From: Nymphaea colorata
Taxonomy: Eukaryota; Streptophyta; Magnoliopsida; Nymphaeales; Nymphaeaceae
Direction: 5' to 3'
Assembly (NCBI RefSeq): GCF_008831285.2
Contig: NC_045140.1
Coordinates: 15,549,796-15,613,795 of the forward strand
Length of the DNA: 64,000 bases
A model generated the notes under the pieces. That model saw nothing but the letters and a program-made list of their open reading frames with translations, had not been told where the DNA came from and ran no database searches. Each line of letters starts with the position of its first letter. The stretch's first letter is position 1. Made by a program: the position numbers and the translations under genes. This document shows, in pieces, positions 1 through 13,600 of this stretch.

Positions 1-85
1 TACAGAACGGGAGGACGTTGTGAAATGGGGAGAGAGTTTAGGCGAAACTGCGGATATTTGTAGAGGAGGAGGAGGAGGAGGACCC

Positions 86-634
86 CTAGTCGAGCCGGAG
101 AAGGCGCCGGAGATCCTTGGTCGCGGAGTCCTCGAAGCACTTCTTAACAGAGAAGAAGGTGGGGAGAGGCAAAGAGCTCGGGGAAGGCGAGAGAGAGAAG
201 GCTGAGCCGGCGTACACCGGCCGCGGAAGGGTGGTGGCGGTGAGGCCAATCTGCCTCGGGATGAAGGACGGATCTGGCCCCAGACGGTCGGTAGTGGAGA
301 CGATGAGTTCGCCGGCTAAGCTCTCGTTCGTCCGAGGATCGCACGCCTTGATGCAATCGAGGGATTGCCCTCTCTTCAAGATGGTGACCCGACCCATGGT
401 ACCATTCTTTGCGGTCGCGTTTTTTCCAGGCGGTTTTCCGGCAAGGGGGGTCCCTTCCGTCCCTCTCCTGGAGGGCTGCTGCTTCTTTTGGTGGAAGGAG
501 AGATCGGCGGGCTTCCGGCTACCAGATCTGGGCGGGTTCCCTGCCGGCGGAGAGCATCTCCGACGGGGTACCGTGACGGGGAGGTTGAGGCGGTGGTTGA
601 GACAGTCCTGGGGACGCAAGACCTCGGTTCCCAT
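86..634 (-). CDS. PNRC-motif small protein, probably mRNA-decapping linked
   Basis: An intronless frame of 182 residues starts at ATG 634 (MGTEVLRPQDCL) and stops at TAG 88-86. The N-terminal MGTE.LRPQDCL block, the central proline/lysine-rich basic part and the C-terminal block with AGSAFSLSPSPSSLPLPTFF followed by ATKDLRRLLRLD are the layout I recall for a conserved plant family with a PNRC (proline-rich nuclear receptor coactivator) motif. In animal PNRC2 the matching SPSPS.LP.P peptide binds the decapping activator DCP1, so a role in mRNA turnover is an inference. There is no signal peptide or membrane segment. The opposite strand is also open over this GC-rich stretch, but it has no recognisable protein. 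Family call is from memory of motifs, not a search. Confidence 0.72.
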   Translation of the reverse strand: MGTEVLRPQDCLNHRLNLPVTVPRRRCSPPAGNPPRSGSRKPADLSFHQKKQQPSRRGTEGTPLAGKPPGKNATAKNGTMGRVTILKRGQSLDCIKACDPRTNESLAGELIVSTTDRLGPDPSFIPRQIGLTATTLPRPVYAGSAFSLSPSPSSLPLPTFFSVKKCFEDSATKDLRRLLRLD

Positions 635-876
635 GCCTGACTCTGTGTTTTCTCAATCTCAGAGGGAATGGCCTCCCGGCGCAGGAAAAGAGAATACGGA
701 GGATGGAGAGAGGAGGAAGACGATTGCCTCCTTTTATCGAGAGAAAGAAATCCTTGGTGGGTCGGTCAAAGAGGCCGGCCACCTTCGGAATCTTCTCTTT
801 CCTTCCTGCCGGCCTTCTTCCCCCCTTCCTCTTCCTCAGCTTCCTCTCCTTTTCGTCTCTTCTTTTTTTTTGCAAA

Positions 877-883
877 TTTTATA
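877..883 (-). promoter_or_regulatory. TATA box for the PNRC-motif gene
   Basis: TATAAAA read on the minus strand lies 243 bases upstream of the ATG at 634, followed by a pyrimidine/purine-biased leader. It is the only good TATA element upstream of this start. Confidence 0.45.
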
Positions 884-900
884 ATTATTGCTTAAAATAA

Positions 901-3201
901 AAGAAGAAAACGAAAGGTCGGAGTTGCTTGCTTTTCATTCAACCTTTTTCTGGTTTCCTAGCTAGCTAGTGGGTTAAAAGAAAAATAAAAATTAAAAGGA
1001 CCAAGTCCATCACCTGTTGGACGCGTGGCTCATCGCATCCGATGGGTCGGGTCGGGTCGGGTCGGGTCGGGAGTTGGGGCTCCTCTCGAGTTTTCTTTTA
1101 GCACCGCTTGGTTGTATTCTGTTGACTTTGACCCCCTGGCCATTGTTGGGACTTGGACTTGGACTTGGTCTTGGTCTTGACCCCAAAACAAAACAAAACA
1201 AAACAAGAGCTCGACCGACGGCCAAGTTCCCTTCACCTATACATTATTTTCCCATTTCCAGCGCACCTTGGTTTGGATTTAGATTTGGTAATCCACTTGG
1301 TTTGGTCCTGCTTCTTGCTCATTACTGTTACACCCTCTTTTCCTGTTCCACTATTACGACAATGTCCCTAATAATAAGTATGCAGTTTCAACATTTTTGT
1401 TGACTTTAAGCCAAGGTTCAAGGAAATGGCAGAATAATTGACGCTTGAGCTTATAGTTTCGCATGTACAGAGCCAGCCCTAACAAAAAAGAGTAGATTAA
1501 TGTGACTTGGCTTCTGCTGCCTTGTTTTCATTTGAAAGAAAAGAAAAGAAAAGAAAAGAAAAGAAAAAGAACGTGCCACTTATACAAGATGCGTCTAGAA
1601 TAATACAGCCATCGATGCTTACAGTACAGCTATATGACCGCATACGAACCCACAAGGGCCCGCGATTCAATTTTATGAACGTGTCAGATCTTGAAGTTCA
1701 TGACTCTTGAACCGAGATTTAGTTTTAGTAAATTTAAGTTCAGGTCCAAGTCTCAATCCAGAACGAACTAGAAGACAGACCCAACTCGGTTAGAGGTCGG
1801 AAATGTTCTCCTTACCTACTTTCTTCTTCTCTACACAGCAATATGTCTCCCATCATTACCGGTCAGCTTTAGGAAGCAAAAGGAGAATTCTTGTCCGCCT
1901 ATTTTATATCTTCAACAAGCAAATTACAGAGTGAAAGTTAACTGCGCTACGAAAGATTAGATACCTGGAGGCACCAAAATCACATTGAAAATTTCTTTGT
2001 AAAGTGGTCCAAAACGTGGACTTTGAGCAGATGCGAACATGTTACCTTAGCAAACCGAGATTTTCATCTACCTTCAGTAGATGGGACGAGAAGTGGACCC
2101 ACTCTCTTTCTTTTTCCTTATCGTTCCTTGTACCAACAATCCTTGACAGAAAAGAAAGAAAACATATGACCAAGCAGTCTTTAAAATAAGATTAGTTTTA
2201 CGATGTCTTCTCTCAAAGTGCAAGAAGCTAAATCTCAGAATTTTGAGAGAAGACTAACCCTATTGTGGAGACTGCTTTTTCATGCTCTTCTTCTTCTTTT
2301 TTTATCCACCAATCTTAACAAAGGATTGTTGCTACAAGAAAAAAATCAGGGCAAAAGGAAGTAGAAAAAAGAATGCGAGACTTAAGAGACAACACGATTG
2401 GGACTTCCTATCTCAAACAAAAAAGGAAAAAAGAAATTCAAAGGAAACACGTCGCATGATTGAGGGCATCCCACCTACTGAAGCCGGATGAAAATTTCAG
2501 TTTGCTAAGCTAACTTGTCTGCAGCGGCTCAAAGTCGAAGTTTAACATCACCTGACAAAGAAAATTTCAAGTTTCAACATATGAATAACACCTTCACACA
2601 TGATCTGACCGGTATTAGACCATTTCGTTAGCAAGATAAGACCAACAGGAATGAAACCTAATTAGCACTGATAAAATAAATGGGGGTAAATATCACGAAA
2701 TCATTCAGTACGGTGTCCATGCCACGGCAACACCCAAAAGGGTAAAGAATAACAAACCTGTGGAACGTAAGAACTCCACACTCTGATGTCGCCAACCAAG
2801 TTTGTAATATTTGTCCAACACGAACATCAGTCGCTTCCCTTCACCATCAGATCAACAAAGGCAATCACACCCCGTATTTTGGCCAGTCATTTCCCTAATT
2901 CAAGCACCAAAATTGGTCTATCCTAGTCCACATCAAGCACCGTAATGATTTCAGCCAAGAGTCCAGAGCTTAACACAGACGTGAAATTTTGTTTATTACA
3001 AGAAAGCCTATCAAACGAATAAATTTTACCGACAACCGCCGAAGGAAAGCTTCTTAGTCAAAGGTTCAACGCCATACACAGGAGGAATGTACAGATCCAT
3101 GCAACGTGGATAAACCGCTGTTCAAAAGGCAGGAGCCAACCCACAAAACGCTATCCCAAGCAACATGGTCATGCACTTCACATAACGACATTCCAATCAA
3201 T
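901..3201. other. Gene-free spacer between PNRC-motif gene and eIF3c locus
   Basis: No frame here resembles a protein I know. It holds simple repeats: GGGTC units at 1044-1071, TTGGAC/TTGGTC hexamers at about 1151-1180, ACAAA units at about 1185-1204 and AAAAG units at about 1537-1567. Positions near 3000-3201 probably include the 3' untranslated region of the eIF3c locus. Confidence 0.6.
1044..1071. repeat. GGGTC pentanucleotide repeat
   Basis: Five and a half perfect GGGTC units stand in a gene-free region; it is a simple microsatellite. Confidence 0.85.
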
Positions 3202-6200
3202 TCACGGACAAAGATAAAGGAGCAAACACCTCTCCAAAATCAGAACTCCCTGTCTATCCATAGGAACTGCCCCTCCACCAGAAACAGCAGAAGAAGCTGC
3301 TCTGCCGCCCATGCCACCATAACCAGAACGACTGCTGTAACCTGTTTGCTTACCTTGTGAAGCAAAATCAGTCGACCACTTTCCTGAAGCTGCACCTGCA
3401 TAATCTTGGCCTTCTCTCCGTCTAGAAGGAAGCATGTCCAATGCTCCACCTGTCTTAGCCTCATAGGCCTTCTCATTGCTGTCAACCAGAACCGTCAGTT
3501 TCTCTGCATAATGGAAGGCCAGAGTTTGGGGCCGTGTATGTTCAACGTTGTGGAAGACTATGCACCTTGTTGGCTGATCCCAGCTAGCATGAAGCTCTTC
3601 TAAAACCATCATCTTGCTGACAATGCTGTGGACATTTGATTCAGAAAGGTCAAACATTGTTGCAAGCTGATCCAGGCTTAATGAATCGTTGCAGGAAGAG
3701 TAGGTGAACAAGTATGTCCTCAAAGCTTCTTCCCTGATCTTAGATCTCAACATCTCCAGCATTTCCTCTTTTCTGCGCAGCAGCATCCATACACCCAGTG
3801 ACTCAATCACTTGGAAAGCATTTTGGAAGTCCCCTTTGCACAGTGCTCTTGTTGCAGTTATGATATGGTCACGAATATTCTCTGGTGGACCAGTGAACGT
3901 CTGCCGCTCACTGATTTCCAAGAGCTGGCGGAATGTCCTGCTTATGACCTTACGTTTCACATCAAGTGTGTTGGCAGCCATGTTGGGTACCTCCAAAAGC
4001 ATGGCACATATTAAATGAACAGCTTCTAGCAGGTCAAGATTTATGTGCATGTGGTAGGGCATCTGTCTTCTCCTCTCAAGTTTTTCCTGAATGAAAATGT
4101 ATCAGTACAACATAGATACTAGAGGCAGAACCCCACAACTCCCATGTCAGCTAATGTCCAAAACTATTTCGAGGATCTGACACTAAATAACAGACAGAAT
4201 CCATGCCCACGCAGCTTTCCGATTACTGGATGTTTGGAAGAACACATCCAATAGTGACACCGACCAATAAAAATGAAAGGCCAAGCAGGGAGATGAAAAC
4301 TATTCTGCAGCTGTACAAAGCAACCAGACCAGGATAGGGAAAATAAAACATAATTACCACTTTTCAACAAGGGAATCCTAGACAGGCAACAAAAGGAATC
4401 CTAGACAGGCAACAAAAAGACTATGGCAGAAGACCGTACTTAACGTCACCCTAATAATATGGCATAAAAAAGGTGTCACCCTAATAGTATGTCATAAGGG
4501 ACTCCTCAAGAAGAGGCTTACCAACTCACCGAACGCAATCAGCAGCTAAATACAAATGCAGTCAAATCACCTGTCAACATTAGACAGACTCAAACTGATA
4601 TTGTCAGATGAGCGATAGATCTACTGATTCATTTATACAACGTTGCGAACTGCATTTGCTAATGTAACATTTCTACATTTTAATCTTTTTTAATATTAGA
4701 AAATAAAGACATAAGCGTTGGTCCTTGCCATTACTGAGCTCCAAAGGAAAAGGAAACCGTTATCAGCCAACTCTTCCAAATGAAAGAGAATAAGGTCAGG
4801 TGGTAATGAGATTCACGGAAAGGAACAACTTGAACAGTAGCAGCCCATCAAATGCGGGGATTATCGAAAACTGGGGAGCATTACAGAAAGATTCTACCAA
4901 GAACAGCAAAGACAAAAAGGTACTCAGAGGTCCAAGAGAAACAACCATCAGACTTGCTGAACCATGTTGAAGCAGCTTATTTGAATGATAAAAGCCCATC
5001 CTGGATGAAAAAAGATTGTCTTCCCTCAGTCCTCCGCTCATCTTGCTTGTTAATCTATAGAAATTCACCTATGGTTTTAGACTCTAGTTTCCAGTACAAT
5101 GATATTCCTTGATAGGCATGTTGAGGGTACATTCTAGTTGAAAATTTGAGCTTGATTTCTTGACAACATGAACAAGAATGAAGAAACTAGCATATTTTTC
5201 TTTATGATTGCCAGTTTTATAAGGCGAACCTAGGTGAATGCACTTACTTGTTATTTGAAAGTCACACTACTATAGATGCTGTCCAGTTTTACGTACGGAC
5301 TAACTGAATTTGTCTCTACATACTACTAACAGTATATTGATCTACGAACCTGAATGCTTCCTTGCTACCTGTTCATGGCTAAAAAGGTTCACCATATCGC
5401 ATCAGCTTCTTTTCCTTTTTTCCATATAGGGAAGCTTGGGTTAGGCACAACCCTAATAAAAACAACAATCGAGAGAGATACTAGCTTTGAACCCTTGACT
5501 TCTTCAACTTGAAGGTCTTAAACATGATCCTCCATCCAGGACAATGAAGCACTTGCTCTCATTGAATATAGCAAAAAATGCATTGAGATTTACTGCTATT
5601 GCATGCAGAATTTCCATTCACAGATTCCGAAGCAGATCTAAACTTGCAGATTATTCACAAACTCTCAGCTGCATAATGCTGCAAATGAGTTTCCATCTTC
5701 AACAAATTAATAGCACGGTTCTCCAAAATGAAGCATCTAATGAAGTACTGACAAAGTATCACGCATAAGCTTGAAATTTGTTAAACAGCTTTTATTCTTG
5801 ATTGTGCTGTTGTCAGAATCATTAAATGACAAAATAGCATCCCAGATCACAGAAACACTTCCATATTCTAAATACCAAATTTTTTTTTCATCAAGGCAGA
5901 GGTTATTATGCGTAAAATTTCAAAATTGTGTTTGCATTGACAGCGTAGTGCTACTGACAACAAGTTTTACAAGATGAAAAAAATTCTGAAATTCTACATC
6001 TTAGCAGATTATATATGTTTTTACAATTCTCAAATGCTGCATTTTGCCAATCTTTTCTTAAGGTATTTGAAAGAAAGAAACGTCTCATTGACCACAAGCT
6101 TTTTGCTCAGGAAGAAATATGACAATAAAGTTTGTGGGTATTGCCTTATTTTCACCTGGCGTCTTAAGGCTGGTATGATTTTCAATTGATTACTTTGAAA

Positions 6201-8520
6201 CTTGATGCAAAGGACAAGCAAGTATTGCCCTCAATCATGACAGCTCGCTAAATAAACATATTACAAAAGATAATTTAAACTTCTTCCTGCAGTGTTGCTC
6301 CAACACATACCAGAGAAGCACAAGTAGAATCTAAAAGACTTCAAATGGGTAACAAAGACATCGATAAACCATATAGCACGTCATCATTACAATCACTACA
6401 TTTTCTGCACATAAAGACTTACTTTGGCACATGCAGAAAAATATAGAAAAAAGGTCAACATATGCAAATGGCGACTAATTAGTTTGGAAAAAGAACCGTA
6501 TATTGAAAAAAAGACAAAATAGAAAGAACGTGCCTGCTCTGGAGTCTTCTCATGATAACGGCTTTGAGAAACTCCTTGTTGAAGCAACTCTTTAATTCTT
6601 CCACCAGCATAGAGCTCTGAGAGACAGCTATGAGCCTCTGAAATGAGAGAAACTCTGAAGGCACATAGACCAAGTTGTGCCATTGCATGGTTGAAAAGTA
6701 TTTGTGTGGCAATATCCATGTGTTGAACATTATCCTGCAAGTGGCTCATCAGAAGAAGATCGCGGGCAACTGAAAATTCATCCAGAATAGCATGGTGGTA
6801 AATATCACAAAGCATCGCCCTAGCCTTTGTACGCTCATCGCCGAACTTATAGATCGCAGAAACCAACATATCCATAAATTCCTTACAACTCTCGGGAAAA
6901 GTTGGCTTCCGTGGAACAAGCTCTGGGGTCACAACAAAAGCGGGAGGACCTCTAAATTCTTCCTGCGTTTCCTCAGGTTTTCCATCCTCATCAGCATCTG
7001 CGACTTCGTTTTCAGGAGCAACAGAGGAGGGGGCGCCGACTCTCACCTCAGCCAACATCCTCATAGCATCATAAACATCCAGAGGCTTGTAATAAACCAA
7101 TTCCACTCGCTTCAGAGCCACCTTCGCAGCTGCCTTCGTATCTCCAACTCGCTCCAAATACGATTGCACATTCTGGGTAGCACAAAGAACAGTAGTTCGT
7201 CCCTTAGCCTCTCTACGTACTCTTTTGTGTCAGGATCAGTGCTCTGCACGCTCTTAAAAAACTCGGTATCCAACCTTCTCCAAATGGGCAACTATGTTGC
7301 CCCAAACTTGAATTGTTCCCATGTAATTGGCATCCTTTTTGGTTTCGTCCTCGTCTGGCTCCACCGAGTCATCCACTACGATGTTCAGATACTGATCAAG
7401 AATGTCAAGGATGATGAGCAAATTTTGTGCACACTTCCTCCATATGTTCACCGGCATGTGCCCGGGAAGGCTAGGATTCACATCGAATTGAGCAGAGAGT
7501 CGGCAGAGACAACGCTGAAGAGAATTTCTAGCTTCTGAGCAGGGGTTTTCACAACCCTGGTAAGAAAGGTCAGCTGCTCAACCTGGTCAATCCTGCCAGT
7601 TCCCTTTCTCCCCCTGGCCGCCACAATTTCCTTGAACTTCTTATCGACATTGTCCCATGTGATCTCGCTTGGGTCCTTCATAAATTGGTTATTCAGCAAC
7701 TTATCCTTCTTAGTTTTCTTCTTCTCCCAACCTGGCTCGCCGTCCTGGCTCTCCCCATCTTCGTCTTCCTCCTTCTCGGAGTCCGTGGCGATCTTTGTGA
7801 GATCCTCCTCAAATTCAACATCTGACTCCTCGTCTTCTTCGTCTTCCTCCACATCTCTATCCCCTTCCTCATCGCTTTCAGGGTTAGCCCTGTACTTTTC
7901 TATCAGGTCCTCGAATTGCTTGTTGTTCTTCTTAGTTTCTGCTTCATGGAGTTCAAGGCTCTGGCATTGGTGCTGCTCATTGTTTTCTTGGCTTCCTTGT
8001 TGGCTAGTAACTGGGCCAGGAAGTCCTCCAGCATGACCAGCGCCTTTACGTAGAGGCTCGGCGGCTTCTCAGACTCAGTTACGCGGATCACCTTCTCCAG
8101 CTGCTTATTGATCTTGTCAAAGCTGTCCTGCAGGCTCACCCAATCGTTAATCTTCATGGCGTTCTTCATCTGCTCGACGGTCGACCGCATCTCCTCGAAC
8201 CTCTTATCCTTGGCGGAGCGGACGACCCGCCGCTGGTCGTCAGAGTCCTCGCTGTCGCTACCACCGGTCTAAAGGTACTTGCTCCTAGCGGTGGCACCAC
8301 CCGTAGCTTCATCGTCCCTGATTTCGATGTCCTCCTCGATCTCACTCTCCTCCTCCTCCTCCTCCTCTGTATCGCTTCCCTGGCAAATTCAAACGTTCCA
8401 AGAACCTTAAGAAAAACAAGAACTCATGTATGAAGTTGAAGACGACAAAATCATGGAGAGACACAAAAGCAGACGATTGAGAAAGCAGAAACTCACCTGT
8501 GTCCAGAAACGAGAGCCCAT
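3202..8520 (-). pseudogene. EIF3C: eIF3 subunit C locus with nonsense and frameshift lesions
   Basis: Exons on the minus strand are 8520-8497 (MGSRFWTQ), 8379-6534 and 4086-3202. eIF3c is the core PCI-domain subunit of the translation initiation factor eIF3 in the cytosol. Family blocks are seen in order: acidic N-terminus, [51 protein letters not shown], and in exon 3 the PCI part ([34 protein letters not shown]). The 5' part of exon 2 is broken five times: TAG at 8271-8269 where relatives have an amino acid (often Gln), one base lost near 7934, an 11-base insertion near 7495-7507, one extra G near 7270, and one base lost near 7176. From 7169 down to 3202 the frame is intact. Introns are kept, so this is not a processed copy. 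The exon 2 donor is GC (CAG|GCACGT). Full joined length would be near 915 residues, normal for the family. Assembly error could explain single-base indels, but less easily the nonsense codon and the 11-base insertion. Confidence 0.8.
4087..6533 (-). other. Large intron of the eIF3c locus with short tandem duplications
   Basis: This 2.4-kb AT-rich intron has a GC donor and a TTCAG acceptor and contains no recognisable gene. A 23-base unit is exactly duplicated at 4372-4394 and 4395-4417, and a second diverged direct repeat (gtcaccctaata) lies at about 4444 and 4475. Confidence 0.6.
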
Positions 8521-10660
8521 CCTGTTCTCAGGACGAAGCAGCAAATAATCAAAGCCTGTATAGCGGGGGAAAAAGGCCAATTAACAACGGATCTTGAATG
8601 AACTTGTTAGCTTTAAGATTAAAAATTTCATCCCAAATCAGACTGAATTCAATTGTGAGTGAAAGAGAGAGAGTCGACCAGAGACGAGCAGCAAGAGCGT
8701 GAGAGGGTGAAAGAAGAGGAGCGTAAAAACGATTGAGGGGGTGGGGCCTTATAGATGTTCTCTTCCTACTCAATTTGGGTGAACTCAGGGGTCGGCTGCC
8801 CGAAGCTTAGAACAAGAAAACTCGACGATGGAAAGCGCCCGAGGCTCGGTAACTCGCTGTAGGGAATGACGGAATTAGGCTTTTTGTCGTTCTAACTTCG
8901 CCGGCCTTTCTGGGCAAAGGAGTTGAAAAGACTTCCCGGCCGGACCTCTTCACTGAGTAACAACAGTTCCACAGCCACTCTCCCCTGCCTCCGATACATT
9001 TGAAAAATGGCGCGTTTAATAAACCTACTCAATAAAAAGGAGATTCTCTTTTCTGCCTATTAGATTCGCGCCGCCTTTTCTTTCGAGAAAACGAATATAT
9101 ATATATACATATATATAAAAGCACTGTTTATAATTCAATAGAATAAGACGAACTAAGTTTATACTTCTTTACAATCAAATTGTAAAACTAAAAGCAATTT
9201 TATTGTTCAAATTTCCTGCAAACATATCTACGCAAAATAAAAGGAGTTACGTTTGTGATGGAGCCAAGTGGACATTTAAAGAGTAAAACGAAGGTTTGCA
9301 GCTACATCTATATGTGTCAACAAATTAAACAGAAAACTAAAGCAAAAGCTTTCGTGGTAAAGCAATTGTCAGAAATTAGAGACTGGAAGCATGGGATAAG
9401 AAAGAAAGCAAACGATAGCTGGTACGTGAGTTGATTGCCAGTCTGAATGGAAATTTAGATCGGGTGGCATTTGGAAAACAACACCACCCTGTAGAATTTG
9501 GGTTCAAGTCACAAACATCCAAGAGGGATGTTTAACCTTTAACCGGTTAACCCTTTCGGTGTCCAACTCGATTTTCAGAACCGTATTTAAGCTGGCATTA
9601 TCAAATGTGCAACCAGATTCGGATGTAATGGATCTACCAGCAAAGTCAGATTTCTGATTGAATTCTTTTGGTCTCTTTGCTTTCACTTCTCTGCTGCTTC
9701 GGAATGTGAAGTTGTTTGGTATCGCAAATTCCGTCCTGCCTTGACATGGTGGGCTAGATGCTGGATTATCAATTTCAAGGCAGGAGTAGAAATGTTGTTT
9801 TTTTTTATATATATATTTAAGAATCAGGGCTATAATTAACCAATTTTGGTGCTTCAATGCAGGAGAGGATCCCCTGGTTCTTGTTCCTGGAAAGCCCCAG
9901 CAGCTTCGTGCTGTCAAATTTTCTGAATGTGGTCACTAAAGTGGCATGAACGTAGACATAAGATTTCATGGAAGAGAAAACATCTAATGTGGGTGGGTGC
10001 GGGCAGGCCTACAATCAAATATATCATGCAAGGGAATACGGTATTCACGCATTAACCTTGCATACGCATGTGGAGTTGTCAGAAGCTCGCTCTCTCTCCT
10101 TCTCTGGTCTCATTGGAGATGAATGTGTTTGAGTGTGGATGTGGTTCCCTGTTTGGTTGTTTCGGATTTTGGGTCTCCTTCCTATTTCAACACCTCTACG
10201 CGTTTGTGGATTGCTTTTTTGGTTTTATTATGGTTGTTTTCTCGTATTTTGGTTCATCGGTTGTTTTCACAGTTGTGCCTCATTTGGTGTTCTGCCTATG
10301 ATTTGGTTTTCTGGTTCTTCTGGTCGGACCGGTCGGGTTTTTTTTTTTCCCTCTCCAACTACATGTTGTTGGAGGCGATTTTTTGTGGAGTAATGACGAC
10401 AAAACCTTCTGCTCTCTTACACACACACACAAGGTAACTGGTGTAATGACATATTGGTGTTTATTTTATTCATTTAGAGAGGTAAAACAAACAAACAAAC
10501 AAACAAAAGCGACAAACTGGAAGAAAAACTAAGGAAGTAGATCTAAGGAATTAGAGGAGAGATTTTCCACTCTGCCCCAACCTTGGCTCCGCCTTTGGAA
10601 GCTGAATTTTACCGATACTCTTCGCTTGACGGCCTGTCATGTTTAAACGACAGATGCAAG
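8521..10660. other. Gene-free spacer between eIF3c and sugar transporter 1
   Basis: This should hold the eIF3c promoter and leader (8521 to about 8800) and the 3' untranslated region of the first sugar transporter (just below 10661). I see an AT dinucleotide patch at 9098-9119 and AAAC units at 10487-10506. An imperfect hairpin (cctgccttga at 9736, its complement at 9775) is present. No protein family is recognisable. Confidence 0.5.
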
Positions 10661-13600
10661 TCACGGTAATCGTTCAGAATCAGCCGGGTTACATGATGAT
10701 AGCGACCCTTGAATTTCTTCAAGTGACCTCCCTTTGGTTTCTGGCACTACCTTTACAACGAACACGATGGTTGCCCCACAAATTCCACCAAATATGAAGA
10801 AAGTTCCTGCCCAACAAGCAACACATAAATAAGTTTCTAGCTGGCGGTGGCTGCACGAAGATCATTGAAGAAAGACCAAGTAAATAGAAATTAACGAGTG
10901 TGAGAAATTGGAATACCAACAATAGATGCAGTACGGAGCACAGACAATCACTCATCATTTACCATGAAATTGCAAGACCATTGTAGTATATACAAACCAG
11001 GCCCGAAGGATTAGTATCCCATCAGCCCATATTCAAAATGGAGCTTCTTTTGAAGGAAATCAAAGAAAAGAGAATCCGTGGAACAAAAATGGCTCTTTAA
11101 AAGTGGCAGCAGGAAACGGTTCTTGTCTCCAAAGATAGCAGAAGACTACGTGTACACATGGAGCCAAGCTAACCAGAACATCGCATGGTATCAATGCATT
11201 TTAGCACTGGCCTTGTCTGCATACACGACCAAGTACAAATAGAGGCACAAGCTCGTCTATCCAAAATATAAACAGCTCATCCATGGCTTGAGCTTGTGCA
11301 GCCATGGTATCACGGACAAATCTCACTACAGTAAGCTAAGGAAAAGAAGCATAAGTAATAGCTCTTCGATGATTTTTAGTAGGTTTCAGGCTTGAGGTCA
11401 TGGACAGAACACAAGGCTGCTATTATTTTAGTAGCATCTCTAGTCCAGCCTATAATGGTGAATGAAACAGTTTTCTCTAGCTAGTTCCAAGGTAAGGCAT
11501 AACCAAAGGGGAATAATTCAGTAAGAATACAAATAGCTATTAAATCACCTGCAGCACTCCAGCTCTTGATGAAGTTGAAAGTGTAGGAAATAGCCCAAGA
11601 ACCAAACCAGTTTACCAATGTCACGAGGCTGCCGGCCATTCCTTTTATGTTTATTGGAAATATCTGCAACAGAAAGGATGGGGATATGAATTAAATGCTT
11701 AAAAAGTCGTCTTCTTTTCTTTCACTTGTTGCCACTTGTACTTGGTCCTACCTCAGACATGATCACCCATGGTATTGCACCCATGCCTAATGAGAAGGAA
11801 GCAGAATATACCTGATTTATAAACAAAGACTTTCCTATTAGCAGATAAATACAAAGACATCAACAATGTCCAAGTGAAAGTGCAGATACCAGTATGCCGG
11901 CCAAGTTCATTCCTGGAACCAATTGCTTTAACCAATCATGATCCTGTTTTACCAGAACAGAAAAAATAGGTCAGCTAGAAGCATCGTACACATATATACA
12001 AATGCACACCACTCAAAATGGCCGAGATTGGGATTACCTTGAGGAAAAAAGATGTTCCAGCAATACAGCATCCTATGCATGTGCCTGCAGCAGAAATCTA
12101 ATGACATTCATATGAGAAACAGAACTGCATTCTTTTAGTCAGTCAAGCAATGCAATCTCATCTAGTAACCCACCACCAGAAGTGGCTTCCTTCCAGATAT
12201 ATCCAACAAAATGGCACCTATTAGGGTCATTGGTGCCTGTGAGAAACAAAAATAGATTAGTAGCAGGTATATACTAATCTTTTTGTCATATCGCAGACCA
12301 GTGAGTAGAAGCACCTGAATGATCGCCATTATAGTTGTCCCAACCTTGCCAGAGGAAAAGCCTGAATATACATTAAGAGTGCATAGTTAAAGTTCTCATA
12401 GCTAGGGACATTGAACGTGGTAGAGTCTAGACTCTAAACAGGACAATTGGCTAAACATGATTGCTTAGGACATTGCAGAACTGGAAAAGAATCTCATGCT
12501 TTTCCTTCAGTTTCACGTCATGATTAAAAATTCCCAATAATGTGCTTAACTAACCTGCAGACACGAAAATATCACTTGCATAGAAAACAATGCCATTGAC
12601 TCCACCAAATTGTTGGAAGACCATCAAACCAATTCCTACCTGGTGATTAATCGATTAGAGAAAAAATGGTTTCCTGAAAAATTATATTATTGATATGTAC
12701 ATGCATGTGATTGCACACATACATGAGCATACACATACGAAGGGGCGGGTGTAGGATAGAATATTTACGATGAGTGAACGGGCATATTTTCTTTCAAATA
12801 GATCTTGAAGCCTGGCCTTTGGGAGGCTTTCCAGACTTTCTGTATACCCCTGCATGGAAGATGAGAGCATTTGAGCCACAAACACACTTTTTAATCAGAA
12901 GTTGCAGAGCTCATCGGCAGTGTATTATTAAACAAATTTGCAAGGTTTCCATGTGAAAACAGGCATTCTACAACCCAGTTGGACATGGGTCAGACAGGAT
13001 AAGATGTGTAGCTAGAGATCAGATCAGTCTTGTCCGTCCTCAAGACCATAGTAAATTATGTCATATCTGTAAGGTTCAGGATTGGGGCCAAACTTGAATT
13101 TCTGCTGCTTCTTCTGAAATATCAGCACTCTTCCCGCGAAGAATTTGCAATGCTGACTTGAATTTTTCTTGCTGACCAACCTTTGCCTATGATCAATCCT
13201 CAAGAAGTTACAGATAGCAACAGCCATGTGTAACACAACAATGATATTTTCCACTTGTGATGAAATAACTGACCAGCCATCTTGGAGACTCAGGAATGAA
13301 GAAGAGACCCAGTAGTTGGATCAGGGATGGAATGATTCCTGTAAATACATGCAACCGGATTATAAGTGCAAGTCAGTCGTCAATTTGTTTTCTTTAGCCT
13401 ATTATTTTTCCATGCAACATATCTAAGCAACAAGAAGCTACCAGCCATTTGGCATATCAAACTTGAATTTCAATTGAAAATATTATATATGGTATCAATT
13501 AGAAAGTACCTGGAAAAACGTGAAACAAGAAAGAATACTTTTCAAATGATAGCAGCAATCAATCAGCTGCCCACAGAATGAAAACTATTAGGTGGAATTC

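Noticed and set aside
117..884. Open plus-strand frame of 255 codons across the PNRC-motif gene
   Set aside because: It is antisense to a recognisable protein, in GC-biased sequence, and shows no known domain.
9504..9917. 137-codon minus-strand frame in the 8.5-10.6 kb spacer
   Set aside because: No domain recognised, no gene context and an AT tract inside; likely chance or repeat-derived.
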